Origin: Flammeovirga sp. OC4
GTDB taxonomy: Bacteria; Bacteroidota; Bacteroidia; Cytophagales; Flammeovirgaceae
Assembly: GCF_000812565.1 (NCBI RefSeq)
Contig: NZ_JTAM01000020.1
Location: 17,856-81,855 of the forward strand
DNA: 64,000 bases
Direction of reading: 5' to 3'
A program made the position numbers and the translations under genes. This document shows positions 55,982 to 64,000 of this stretch, in pieces. The notes beneath the pieces were generated by a model. The model did not search any database. It was not told the origin of the DNA and saw only the letters and a program-made list of their open reading frames with translations. Position 1 is the stretch's first letter. Each line of letters starts with the position of its first letter.

Positions 55982-57391
55982 ATGAAACGAATACTCTTAT
56001 ATATTTTAGTGGGGATGCTTTGTGTCCCTGCTATGACGCTGGCTCAAGATCAACCGAATATTTTATTGATTACAATTGATGATTTAAGACCTGAATTAGG
56101 TTGTTATGGAAATGAGGTAATCAAAACGCCCAACATCGATCAGCTCAGTCAGCATTCCACTACGTTTAACAATGCATTTTGTCAAGTTCCCGTTTGTGGA
56201 GCCTCAAGAGCTTCTATGCATACTGGCGTGCGTCCCACTTTGAAAAGATTTGTAGATGCGGGAGCAAAAATCGATAAGGAAATGCCTGGAGCAGTGACAA
56301 TTGGTCAGCATTTCAAAGAAAATGGCTATTATACCTATTCGATTGGGAAAGTAATTCATGGTAAAAAAGATACAGCGGAAAGAACTTGGTCGGAGTTAGT
56401 GGTTGCAGAAGATATGTTTGAATACCACGCCGATGAATTGGTGAAGGAAAGTGAAAATCCTATTCCTCCTTACAAACGTCCCCAACCTTATGAAAAAGTG
56501 AAAAACAGTAAGGATACAGACTTTTTGGATGGCAGAACGGTCGCAAAAGCAAAAAAGAAGATGAAAGAGTTGAAGCAAAAAGACCAACCGTTCTTTATGG
56601 CGGTAGGTTTGGCAAGACCACACCTTCCATTTGTAGCACCGGAGCGTTTTTGGGATTTGTACAATGAAAATGACATTCCTGCACCCGATAATAACTTCCT
56701 TCCTGAAGGAATTCCTAATGTAGCAAAGACCTCTTGGGGAGAACTAAGAGCGTATAATGGCGTACCTAAGAAAGGTGATGTGGATGAGCAATTGGCCAAA
56801 ACGTTGAAACACGGTTATTATGCTTCAGTAAGTTTTGCGGATTACTTGGTAGGTGATTTAATTGATGAATTAAAAGCTCAAAAGCTGTATGATAATACGA
56901 TTATTGTCATTTGGGGCGATCACGGTTGGCAATTAGGAGAACACACGTTCTGGTGTAAGCATTCTAACTTTGATATCGCTTTGAGAGTTCCTTTGATGAT
57001 TAAACCACCCAAAGGAAAGAAATTTAAGAAAGGATCTGCGGAAGGTTTTGCTGAAATTGTAGATATTTTCCCTACACTATGTGACCTTTCTGGTTTATCA
57101 CAACCCGCTCAACTTCAGGGAAATTCGTTAGTTCCAGTACTTCAAGATCATCAAAAAGAGATCAAAGAATATGCACTAAGCCGTTGGAAATTGGGAGATA
57201 CCATCCGTACCAAAGGTTTTAGGTATACATTATTTAAAAATAAAAAGGGTGTCGTCATTGCTGAAATGATGTATGACCTGACAAAAGATCCTGATGAAAA
57301 TAAAAACATCGTCAATGATCCGAATTATAAAGAAGAAGTTGAAAAGCATAGAGTATTGCTTGCGAACGCTCTAAAAAAGACGAATATCTAA
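55982..57391 (+). CDS. Sulfatase (iduronate-2-sulfatase-like, C-x-A-S-R type)
   Basis: The start at 55982 (MKRILLYILVG) gives a clean signal peptide; a longer frame would overlap the upstream sulfatase. Motifs are LLITIDDLRPELGCYG, the active-site VCGASRASMHTG (Cys72, with Ala instead of the more common Pro), YSIGKVIHG and WGDHGWQLGEH. C-x-A-S-R is an accepted formylglycine site. It resembles the sulfatase half of the GH10 fusion, particularly around RPHLPFVAPERFWDLYNEND. It probably acts on a different sulfate position from its partner. Confidence 0.93.
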   Translation: MKRILLYILVGMLCVPAMTLAQDQPNILLITIDDLRPELGCYGNEVIKTPNIDQLSQHSTTFNNAFCQVPVCGASRASMHTGVRPTLKRFVDAGAKIDKEMPGAVTIGQHFKENGYYTYSIGKVIHGKKDTAERTWSELVVAEDMFEYHADELVKESENPIPPYKRPQPYEKVKNSKDTDFLDGRTVAKAKKKMKELKQKDQPFFMAVGLARPHLPFVAPERFWDLYNENDIPAPDNNFLPEGIPNVAKTSWGELRAYNGVPKKGDVDEQLAKTLKHGYYASVSFADYLVGDLIDELKAQKLYDNTIIVIWGDHGWQLGEHTFWCKHSNFDIALRVPLMIKPPKGKKFKKGSAEGFAEIVDIFPTLCDLSGLSQPAQLQGNSLVPVLQDHQKEIKEYALSRWKLGDTIRTKGFRYTLFKNKKGVVIAEMMYDLTKDPDENKNIVNDPNYKEEVEKHRVLLANALKKTNI

Positions 57392-57392
57392 C

Positions 57393-57418
57393 GTAGGGGT
57401 AGACCTATGTGTCTACCC
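57393..57418. repeat. 26-bp palindromic repeat with degenerate copies
   Basis: The unit beginning GTAGGGGTAGACCTATGTG starts two bases after the sulfatase stop. Degenerate pieces (TAGGTGTCTACCC, ACCTATCC) continue to about 57480. Confidence 0.85.
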
Positions 57419-57842
57419 TTCTTTACACGTGCCTATCCTTCTTCATAGGTGTCTACCCTTCTTCTCAAATACCTATCCTCTCATTCATTTGCACATCATT
57501 GATTTCACCTGCTACCTCAGAAGAGCCTGCTGATTTCAAGGTTTTAAAAAAACAGTCTTATTTTCCATTGAAAAGAACATTCTATTCCTACAAAAATGAC
57601 GTTTTGACTACTTAAATAACACAATTAGCGTAGGATAGAAACATTTTTGGAGGTGTAAGAACGGAAAATACCCCTTCAAAAACGCTTCCCCGAACTACTT
57701 TTGACTATACCTTTTGGAGATGTAGCAAACACATTCTCCATGTACCGAGTGATAAATCCTCTTTAAGAAATAGGTACGAATTAATAACACAAATATTTAA
57801 ATGGAATCCTGTTATTCTGTTTATAACAAAGTATGAATTAAT
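57419..57842. other. Intergenic region upstream of the giant gene
   Basis: More than 400 bases contain no convincing gene. The short frame at 57409-57615 is mainly translated palindromic repeat. The promoter of the giant gene should be here; no unambiguous -33/-7 pair was found. Confidence 0.5.
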
Positions 57843-60800
57843 ATGAAATTAACTTTTACAACTTTAGTTTTGTCGTGGCTACTATGTCTCTCCGCTTTTG
57901 CCAATGACAACTTAATCACGAACCCAGGATTTGACGATGAGATCAAATCGAGTGATTGGACCCTTACCATGAAAAATGGTATAACAGATCCTCCTTCTTT
58001 TGAGAGAGTAGAAATTGACGGTAATTTTTTCTTGAAAGTTGCTATTCCTTCTACTGAAGAAAATTCGAAATTGAATAGAAGTAATATTCAGGTGAAAACA
58101 GGAGGATACACCAACTTCAGTTCTCCTTTAGCACAAGATACAGAATACATCTGTAGAGTGGATGCTTACGGTACTACAGGGCAGAATTTCCGTTTTGCGT
58201 TGAACTATAATGGACCGTCTCAAATTACAACGGAGATATTCAACAATACTGAATCAGTTCAGACTTTTGAAACAACCATTACGGTTCCTGCCGGTGCAGA
58301 GAAATGGTACCTGTTGATTCAAGTAGGAAAAAACGTTGGCGATTTCTATTTTGATAATGTCTATTTTGCTCCCAAAAATACAAAAACGGATGCAGAATCA
58401 GTACAAGAAGCCAAAGATGTTTTAGAATTGACTTTCAATAATTTAGATCCACAAGATGGAAATGGGATCTTATATGATGTGACTTTACCAACTGAAGGTA
58501 TCAACGGAACTACAGTTGCTTGGACTTCATCTAACGAAAATGTGATCAGTACTACTGGAGAAGTCAAAAGAGCTAATTCTTCTACTCCTGTAACATTGCA
58601 AGCAACGATTTCTTTAAATGATGAAACGTTGACAAAAGACTTTACAGTAAATGTATTGCCAATGATGGACGCTCAAGGCAACTTAATTGTGATTAATGCT
58701 GATTTCGATTTAGGAGAGAATGCAGGTTGGGAAAGGAACTTCAATGCATCTCAAGGTGTTGACTTCACTTATCTATCTATCACACATAAAGAAAATGGAA
58801 CGCCAGCTGTCTCTTTTGATATTGTAAGCGGTGGTGTATCTCTTCCTAACTTGGTGTTAAGAACATTCTTGTATCCTTTCAACGATTTCACAACAGAAGA
58901 AAAATATTATGAAGTATCTTCCAATATCTATGGAGACGTGGAGAAAGTACGTTACCAATTACAAGGTAAAAATGCTTCTAACAGTTTTGTGAATAAAAAC
59001 AGTACAGAATTCTTCATCAATGACACTCCTACAGACTATTCAGCCATTTTGAAAATGGATGCAGGTATTGGTTCTTTCCGCTTTTTTGTTCAAGTGGGGA
59101 AAAACACTGGTAATGTTGTGGTGGATAACGCCATGGTAAAAGAAATTTCTAAAGAGGAAGCAGAAGCAAAATGGGCCAAAGAGGCACTAGACATTACACT
59201 TGCAGAAGGTGACGATGTGAATAATGTAACCACAAACTTTACTTTGCCATTGACTGATGATACGTACGGCACAACAATCTCTTGGGCTTCAAGTAATACC
59301 AATGCGATGATCATTAATGAAGCGACTGCTGAAATTCAGGACGTAACAGATGCTGAAGAAGTAACGTTGACGGCTACAATTACACAAGGTGGAGCTTCTG
59401 TCACAAAAACATTTAACTTGAGGGTGATACCTTCGTTATCAGATTTAGAAAAAGCGGTAAATGCACTCGAAATTGTTTACACAGATTCGGAGACAGCATC
59501 AACCATAAAAAACAACATTGAGCTTCCTGCAACATCATTATTTGAGTCTACGGTTACCTGGGTATCGACCGATGAAACAGTGATTGATACTGAAGGGAAC
59601 GTGTATAGAAAAGATACCGAGCAAAATATTACATTAACGGCGACTGTTACAATAGATGGAAATGAAACACAAGACAAGACTTTTGAACTTACTGTTTTAG
59701 CCATCACTCCAGAAGAGAAAGTGAAAGAAGCAAAATCAGCTTTATTTGTAAAATACTTCTATTTGGACCCATCTGATGGTAACGGAATCATGTTTGATAT
59801 TGTGGATATGCCAACGGAAGGAAAGCATGGTACAGCAATCTCTTGGGCTTCATCGAATGAAGACGTCATCAGCATTACAGGTGATGTAAAAAGAGGTGCA
59901 ACGCCACAAGACGTAACATTAACGGCGACGATCACTTCAGGAGATGTTTCAGATACGAAAACATTTGATGTAACGGTTGTACCATTCGCGGATGAAAATG
60001 GTAATATCATTTTGGTCAATGCCGATTTTGAAGAGGAAGAATTAAATGGCTGGAATGTAGGTTTATTGGCTTCTTCAGATCCTCCAATTGATTATGAATT
60101 AACCAAAGTAACGCACAAGGATAACGGAACAGGCGCTGCACAAATGATGGTCAATTATGGTGGTATCTCTTTCTCTAACCTTGTTTTCAGAAACTCATTC
60201 AATTATCCATTCAATGGCCTATCTACTACAAAACGTTATTTTGAAGTAAAAGTATCGGCTTATGCGGAAGCAGAAAAAACAATTCGCTACCAATTGCAAG
60301 GCAAAGATGCAGACGACAAAAATGTGAATGTCAACTCGGAAAGCTTTACAATCAATGAGACTACAAATGATTATGTAGCACTGATGGAAATGCCAGCGGG
60401 AATCTCTTCTATTCGTTTATTTATTCAGATTGGAGGAAACACTACAGGAACTTTTGTTTTTGATGACGTGGTGGTCAAAGAAATCAATGCAGCTATTGCA
60501 CAGGTGAAGTTGGCAAAAAAGGATTTAGCGTTGACTTTTGCTGAAGGTGAAGATGCATCAAGTGTCATGAAAGATTTTACACTGCCGATGACAGATCTTC
60601 AAGAGTACGGAACAGAGATTTCATGGTCTTCTAATGACGCTACAATTACTATTAATGAGCATACTGCGGTAATAGGAAAAGTGATGGGATCGCAAGAGGT
60701 ACAGTTAACCGCTACTATTTCTAAAGGAGACTATCAAGAGCAAAAAGTATTTACAGTAACCGTATTAGAAGATACTTCTTTGAAAGAAGCAGTAGAGGCT

Positions 60801-63800
60801 TTGGAAGTTACTTTTAACTTCTTAGATCCTCAAGATGGAAATGGTATTTTACACCCTGTAGTTTTACCATCGGAAGGTATAAATGGTACTTCGGTGACTT
60901 GGGCATCTTCTCACCCAGAAGTGATTTCTACAGAGGGTAAAGTTGTAAGAGGAGCCAATCCTACAGATGTGGTTTTGACAGCTACGGTAACTTTGGGAGA
61001 AGAATCAATGGACAAGATTTTTAATGTAAGAGTATTAGAATATACAGATGCGGAAGGGAATTTGATTATTGTAAATTCGGATTTTGAAGCGGAGAGTTTA
61101 GTAGGTTGGGAATCGAATTTTAATGCAACCATTGATCCTCCAATTGATTTTGAAGTCGAACAAATTGCACATCAATCCAACGGTACTCAAGCAGTGAAAT
61201 TAGCCATTGCAAATGGGGGAGTATCATTACCAAACTTGGTATATAGAACGCAAACTTATCCATTGAATGCAATCACGACTGAAGAAAGTCTCGTGGAAGT
61301 AAGTACTGAAGCTTATGGTTTTGAAGGCACGAAAATTAGATATCAGTTGCAAGGTCATGATCTTGAAGGAGGGAATGTAACGACCAATGGTGAAACGCTT
61401 GAAATTGGAACTGAAAGTAAAAAATACACATCACTATTAGCTATTCCTACAGGTATAAAGTCGTATAGATTATTGCTTCAAGTGGGAGGCAACGTAGGTG
61501 AAATCGTTTTTGATAATGTGAGTATGAAAGTCGTAGCAACTGCAAAAGCTCATGTGATGTTAGCTTCACAAAACCTGAGTTTGACTTTTGAAGGTGAAGA
61601 CACAAAAGAGCAAGTAACCACTAGCTTTTCACTTCCATCTACTGATGCTTTTGGATATGAAACGAATATTGCTTGGACATCTAATCATGAAGCGATTTCA
61701 ATTGAAGAGGGGCAAGCAGTTGTGACACAACAAATCGCAGATCAAGCCGTGACTTTAACCGCTACGGTTACTAAAGGTGATTATTCTGAAATAGTTGAAT
61801 TCCCTCTTACGGTTGCATTAAGATCATTCTTGGCAGATGCATTGGAAACAATTGAAGTAACGTATGCTGAAGGTGAAACAAGCAGTGATGTGATCAGTAA
61901 CATTACTTTACCAACTACAACTGAGTATGGAGGAACAATTACATGGGAATCATCCAATGAAACAGTGATTTCAACTAACGGAGTTGTGGTGAGAGCGAAG
62001 GAAAATGAAACAATCACGTTAACTGCAACGCTCGATTTATTGGGTGAAACAGATTCAAAAACATTCGACTTGACTGTAATAGCAGCAGAGAAAACGATCG
62101 CTGAATTATTACAGGAAGCCTCAGATGCCTTGATGATCACGTATGTGGCAGGCGATAATGCTGAAAGTGTAACCTCAAACCTTACGTTACCATTGACTTC
62201 ATCGCATGCTAGTACAGTGGCTTGGAGTTCATCCAATGAAGCAGTGATTTCATCCAATGGTATAGTAACAAGACCATCAGCAACCACTGCATTAACGCTT
62301 ACAGCGACTTTAAGTTTGGAAGAAGAAACGGCAACCAAAACGTTCGATGTGACTGTAATAGCAGCAGAGAAAACGATCGCTGAATTATTACAGGAAGCCT
62401 CAGACGCCTTGATGATCACGTATGCAGAAGGCGACAATGCTGAAAGTGTAACCTCAAACCTAATGTTACCATTGACTTCATCGCATGCTAGTACAGTGGC
62501 TTGGAGTTCATCCAATGAAGCAGTGATATCATCAGACGGTACAGTGACAAGACCATCAGCCACAACTGCAGTAACGCTTACAGCGACGTTAAGTTTGGAA
62601 GAAGTAACGACGACCAAAACGTTCGATGTGACTGTAATAGCAGCAGAGAAAACGATCGCTGAATTATTACAGGAAGCCTCAGACGCCTTGATGATCACGT
62701 ATGCAGAAGGCGACAATGCTGAAAGTGTAACCTCAAACCTAATGTTACCATTGACTTCATCGCATGCTAGTACAGTGGCTTGGAGTTCATCCAATGAAGC
62801 AGTGATATCATCAGACGGTACAGTGACAAGACCATCAGCCACAACTGCAGTAACGCTTACAGCGACGTTAAGTTTGGAAGAAGTAACGACGACCAAAACG
62901 TTCGATGTGACTGTAATAGCAGCAGAGAAAACGATCGCTGAATTATTACAGGAAGCCTCAGACGCCTTAATGATCACGTATGTGGCAGGCGATAATGCTG
63001 AAAGTGTAACCTCAAACCTTACGTTACCATTGACTTCATCGCATGCTAGTACAGTGGCTTGGAGTTCATCCAATGAAGCAGTGATTTCATCCAATGGTAT
63101 AGTAACAAGACCATCAGCAACCACTGTAGTAACGCTTACAGCGACGTTAAGTTTGGAAGAAGAAACGACGACCAAAACGTTCGATGTGACTGTAATAGCA
63201 GCAGAGAAAACGATCGCTGAATTATTACAGGAAGCCTCAGACGCCTTAATGATCACGTATGCGGCAGGCGACAATGCTGAAAGTGTAACCTCAAACCTAA
63301 CGTTGCCATTGACTTCATCACATGCGAGTACAGTGGCTTGGAGTTCATCCAATGAGGCAGTGATTTCAACAGACGGTACAGTGACAAGACCATCAACCAC
63401 AACTGCAGTAACGCTTACAGCGACTTTAAGTTTGGAAGAAGAAACAACGACCAAAACGTTCGATGTTAATGTAATAGCAGCAGAGAAAACGATCGCTGAA
63501 TTATTACAGGAAGCCTCAGATGCCTTGATGATCACGTATGAGGCAGGCGACAATGCTGAAAGTGTAACCTCAAACCTAACGTTGCCATTGACTTCATCAC
63601 ATGCGAGTACAGTGGCTTGGAGTTCATCCAATGAAGCAGTGATTTCATCCAATGGTATAGTAACAAGACCATCAGCAACCACTGTAGTAACGCTTACAGC
63701 GACGTTAAGTTTGGAAGAAGAAACGACGACCAAAACGTTCGATGTGACTGTAATAGCAGCAGAGAAAACGATCGCTGAATTATTACAGGAAGCCTCAGAC

Positions 63801-64000
63801 GCCTTAATGATCACGTATGCGGCAGGCGACAATGCTGAAAGTGTAACCTCAAACCTAACGTTGCCATTGACTTCATCACATGCGAGTACAGTGGCTTGGA
63901 GTTCATCCAATGAAGCAGTGATTTCATCAGACGGTACAGTGACAAGACCATCAGCGACTACAACGGTAACGCTTACAGCGACTTTAAGTTTGGAAGAGGA
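57843..64000 (+). CDS. Giant secreted multidomain protein, incomplete at window end
   Basis: The frame starts at ATG 57843 and stays open to the last base (over 2,050 codons). A signal peptide (to about residue 20, SAFAND) leads into alternating modules. Four jelly-roll domains that look carbohydrate-binding start NLIxNxxF (about residues 24, 282, 720 and 1077). Between them are bacterial Ig-like domains of the atrophied Big_2 type (WTSSNENVISTTGEVKR and VTLTATI motifs). From about residue 1414 on, seven nearly identical 93-residue Ig-like repeats run off the window. The protein probably displays glycan-binding domains outside the cell. A catalytic or T9SS sorting domain may lie beyond the window. 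Confidence 0.85.
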   Translation, partial: MKLTFTTLVLSWLLCLSAFANDNLITNPGFDDEIKSSDWTLTMKNGITDPPSFERVEIDGNFFLKVAIPSTEENSKLNRSNIQVKTGGYTNFSSPLAQDTEYICRVDAYGTTGQNFRFALNYNGPSQITTEIFNNTESVQTFETTITVPAGAEKWYLLIQVGKNVGDFYFDNVYFAPKNTKTDAESVQEAKDVLELTFNNLDPQDGNGILYDVTLPTEGINGTTVAWTSSNENVISTTGEVKRANSSTPVTLQATISLNDETLTKDFTVNVLPMMDAQGNLIVINADFDLGENAGWERNFNASQGVDFTYLSITHKENGTPAVSFDIVSGGVSLPNLVLRTFLYPFNDFTTEEKYYEVSSNIYGDVEKVRYQLQGKNASNSFVNKNSTEFFINDTPTDYSAILKMDAGIGSFRFFVQVGKNTGNVVVDNAMVKEISKEEAEAKWAKEALDITLAEGDDVNNVTTNFTLPLTDDTYGTTISWASSNTNAMIINEATAEIQDVTDAEEVTLTATITQGGASVTKTFNLRVIPSLSDLEKAVNALEIVYTDSETASTIKNNIELPATSLFESTVTWVSTDETVIDTEGNVYRKDTEQNITLTATVTIDGNETQDKTFELTVLAITPEEKVKEAKSALFVKYFYLDPSDGNGIMFDIVDMPTEGKHGTAISWASSNEDVISITGDVKRGATPQDVTLTATITSGDVSDTKTFDVTVVPFADENGNIILVNADFEEEELNGWNVGLLASSDPPIDYELTKVTHKDNGTGAAQMMVNYGGISFSNLVFRNSFNYPFNGLSTTKRYFEVKVSAYAEAEKTIRYQLQGKDADDKNVNVNSESFTINETTNDYVALMEMPAGISSIRLFIQIGGNTTGTFVFDDVVVKEINAAIAQVKLAKKDLALTFAEGEDASSVMKDFTLPMTDLQEYGTEISWSSNDATITINEHTAVIGKVMGSQEVQLTATISKGDYQEQKVFTVTVLEDTSLKEAVEALEVTFNFLDPQDGNGILHPVVLPSEGINGTSVTWASSHPEVISTEGKVVRGANPTDVVLTATVTLGEESMDKIFNVRVLEYTDAEGNLIIVNSDFEAESLVGWESNFNATIDPPIDFEVEQIAHQSNGTQAVKLAIANGGVSLPNLVYRTQTYPLNAITTEESLVEVSTEAYGFEGTKIRYQLQGHDLEGGNVTTNGETLEIGTESKKYTSLLAIPTGIKSYRLLLQVGGNVGEIVFDNVSMKVVATAKAHVMLASQNLSLTFEGEDTKEQVTTSFSLPSTDAFGYETNIAWTSNHEAISIEEGQAVVTQQIADQAVTLTATVTKGDYSEIVEFPLTVALRSFLADALETIEVTYAEGETSSDVISNITLPTTTEYGGTITWESSNETVISTNGVVVRAKENETITLTATLDLLGETDSKTFDLTVIAAEKTIAELLQEASDALMITYVAGDNAESVTSNLTLPLTSSHASTVAWSSSNEAVISSNGIVTRPSATTALTLTATLSLEEETATKTFDVTVIAAEKTIAELLQEASDALMITYAEGDNAESVTSNLMLPLTSSHASTVAWSSSNEAVISSDGTVTRPSATTAVTLTATLSLEEVTTTKTFDVTVIAAEKTIAELLQEASDALMITYAEGDNAESVTSNLMLPLTSSHASTVAWSSSNEAVISSDGTVTRPSATTAVTLTATLSLEEVTTTKTFDVTVIAAEKTIAELLQEASDALMITYVAGDNAESVTSNLTLPLTSSHASTVAWSSSNEAVISSNGIVTRPSATTVVTLTATLSLEEETTTKTFDVTVIAAEKTIAELLQEASDALMITYAAGDNAESVTSNLTLPLTSSHASTVAWSSSNEAVISTDGTVTRPSTTTAVTLTATLSLEEETTTKTFDVNVIAAEKTIAELLQEASDALMITYEAGDNAESVTSNLTLPLTSSHASTVAWSSSNEAVISSNGIVTRPSATTVVTLTATLSLEEETTTKTFDVTVIAAEKTIAELLQEASDALMITYAAGDNAESVTSNLTLPLTSSHASTVAWSSSNEAVISSDGTVTRPSATTTVTLTATLSLEE
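62082..64000 (+). repeat. 279-bp in-frame tandem repeats (93-residue Ig-like domains)
   Basis: The landmark GCAGCAGAGAAAACGATCGC recurs at 62082, 62361, 62640, 62919, 63198, 63477 and 63756, always 279 bases apart. Some unit pairs are almost identical over the whole length (for example those at 62361 and 62640). The array continues past the window end. Confidence 0.95.

Noticed and set aside
57409..57615. 68-residue open frame
   Set aside because: Its first part is translated palindromic repeat sequence; no ribosome-binding site or family similarity.
61781..63910. Antisense 709-residue open frame
   Set aside because: It lies opposite the 279-bp repeats, whose stop-free complement is simply multiplied. 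The plus strand has a signal peptide and recognised domains in one continuous frame.

Overview
The window looks like chromosomal DNA of a marine, polysaccharide-degrading member of the Bacteroidota (Cytophagales, perhaps Flammeovirga-like). This rests on low-GC coding sequence, a SusC/SusD pair, a hybrid two-component sensor, a type IX secretion C-terminal domain, a GldF-like gliding permease, three formylglycine-type sulfatase domains and many lipoproteins with Bacteroidota-style lipoboxes. The genus is inferred. No rRNA, tRNA or CRISPR array was seen.

Layout. 0.2-2.6 kb: a TonB-dependent-receptor-like outer-membrane protein. 2.7-10.7 kb: an AT-rich accessory island. It holds a membrane-anchored trypsin-fold protease overlapping a secreted barrel-like protein, a membrane protein built from near-identical 35-residue repeats, a frameshifted CPCC-type cysteine-rich gene, a membrane coiled-coil protein and an AIPR-family abortive-infection protein. 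A diverged direct repeat of about 170-180 bp (2696-2875 and 7874-8040) brackets the first 5 kb. 11.0-16.7 kb: a complete RND tripartite efflux operon. 17-30 kb: mostly core or housekeeping genes (tandem SpoIIAA-like protein, amine oxidase, DUF2911 protein, FG-GAP/T9SS protein, ParA with a small partner, TMEM175-like channel, TetR regulator, DUF4251 protein, GldF, polyprenyl synthase, small lipoprotein), interrupted by MITE-like repeats. 30-64 kb: a large polysaccharide utilization locus (PUL).

The PUL. A minus-strand operon encodes SusC, SusD, a sulfatase fused to a GH10 xylanase-like domain, and a surface lipoprotein. Downstream lie a hybrid two-component sensor, two duplicated YD-repeat lipoproteins and a GH3 enzyme of the beta-xylosidase type. 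Divergently, a plus-strand series encodes a second GH3, an alpha/beta-hydrolase esterase, two sulfatases and a giant multidomain protein of more than 2,050 residues that runs off the window. GH10, xylosidase-like GH3, esterase and three sulfatase domains together suggest a sulfated (perhaps acetylated) xylan or xylose-containing algal glycan. That substrate is inferred.

Repeats are a major theme: a 364-bp MITE-like family in a four-unit tandem array plus dispersed copies, 26-bp palindromes between the plus-strand PUL genes, a separate 163-bp MITE with long terminal inverted repeats, and two genes carrying almost identical in-frame tandem repeats (105 bp and 279 bp).
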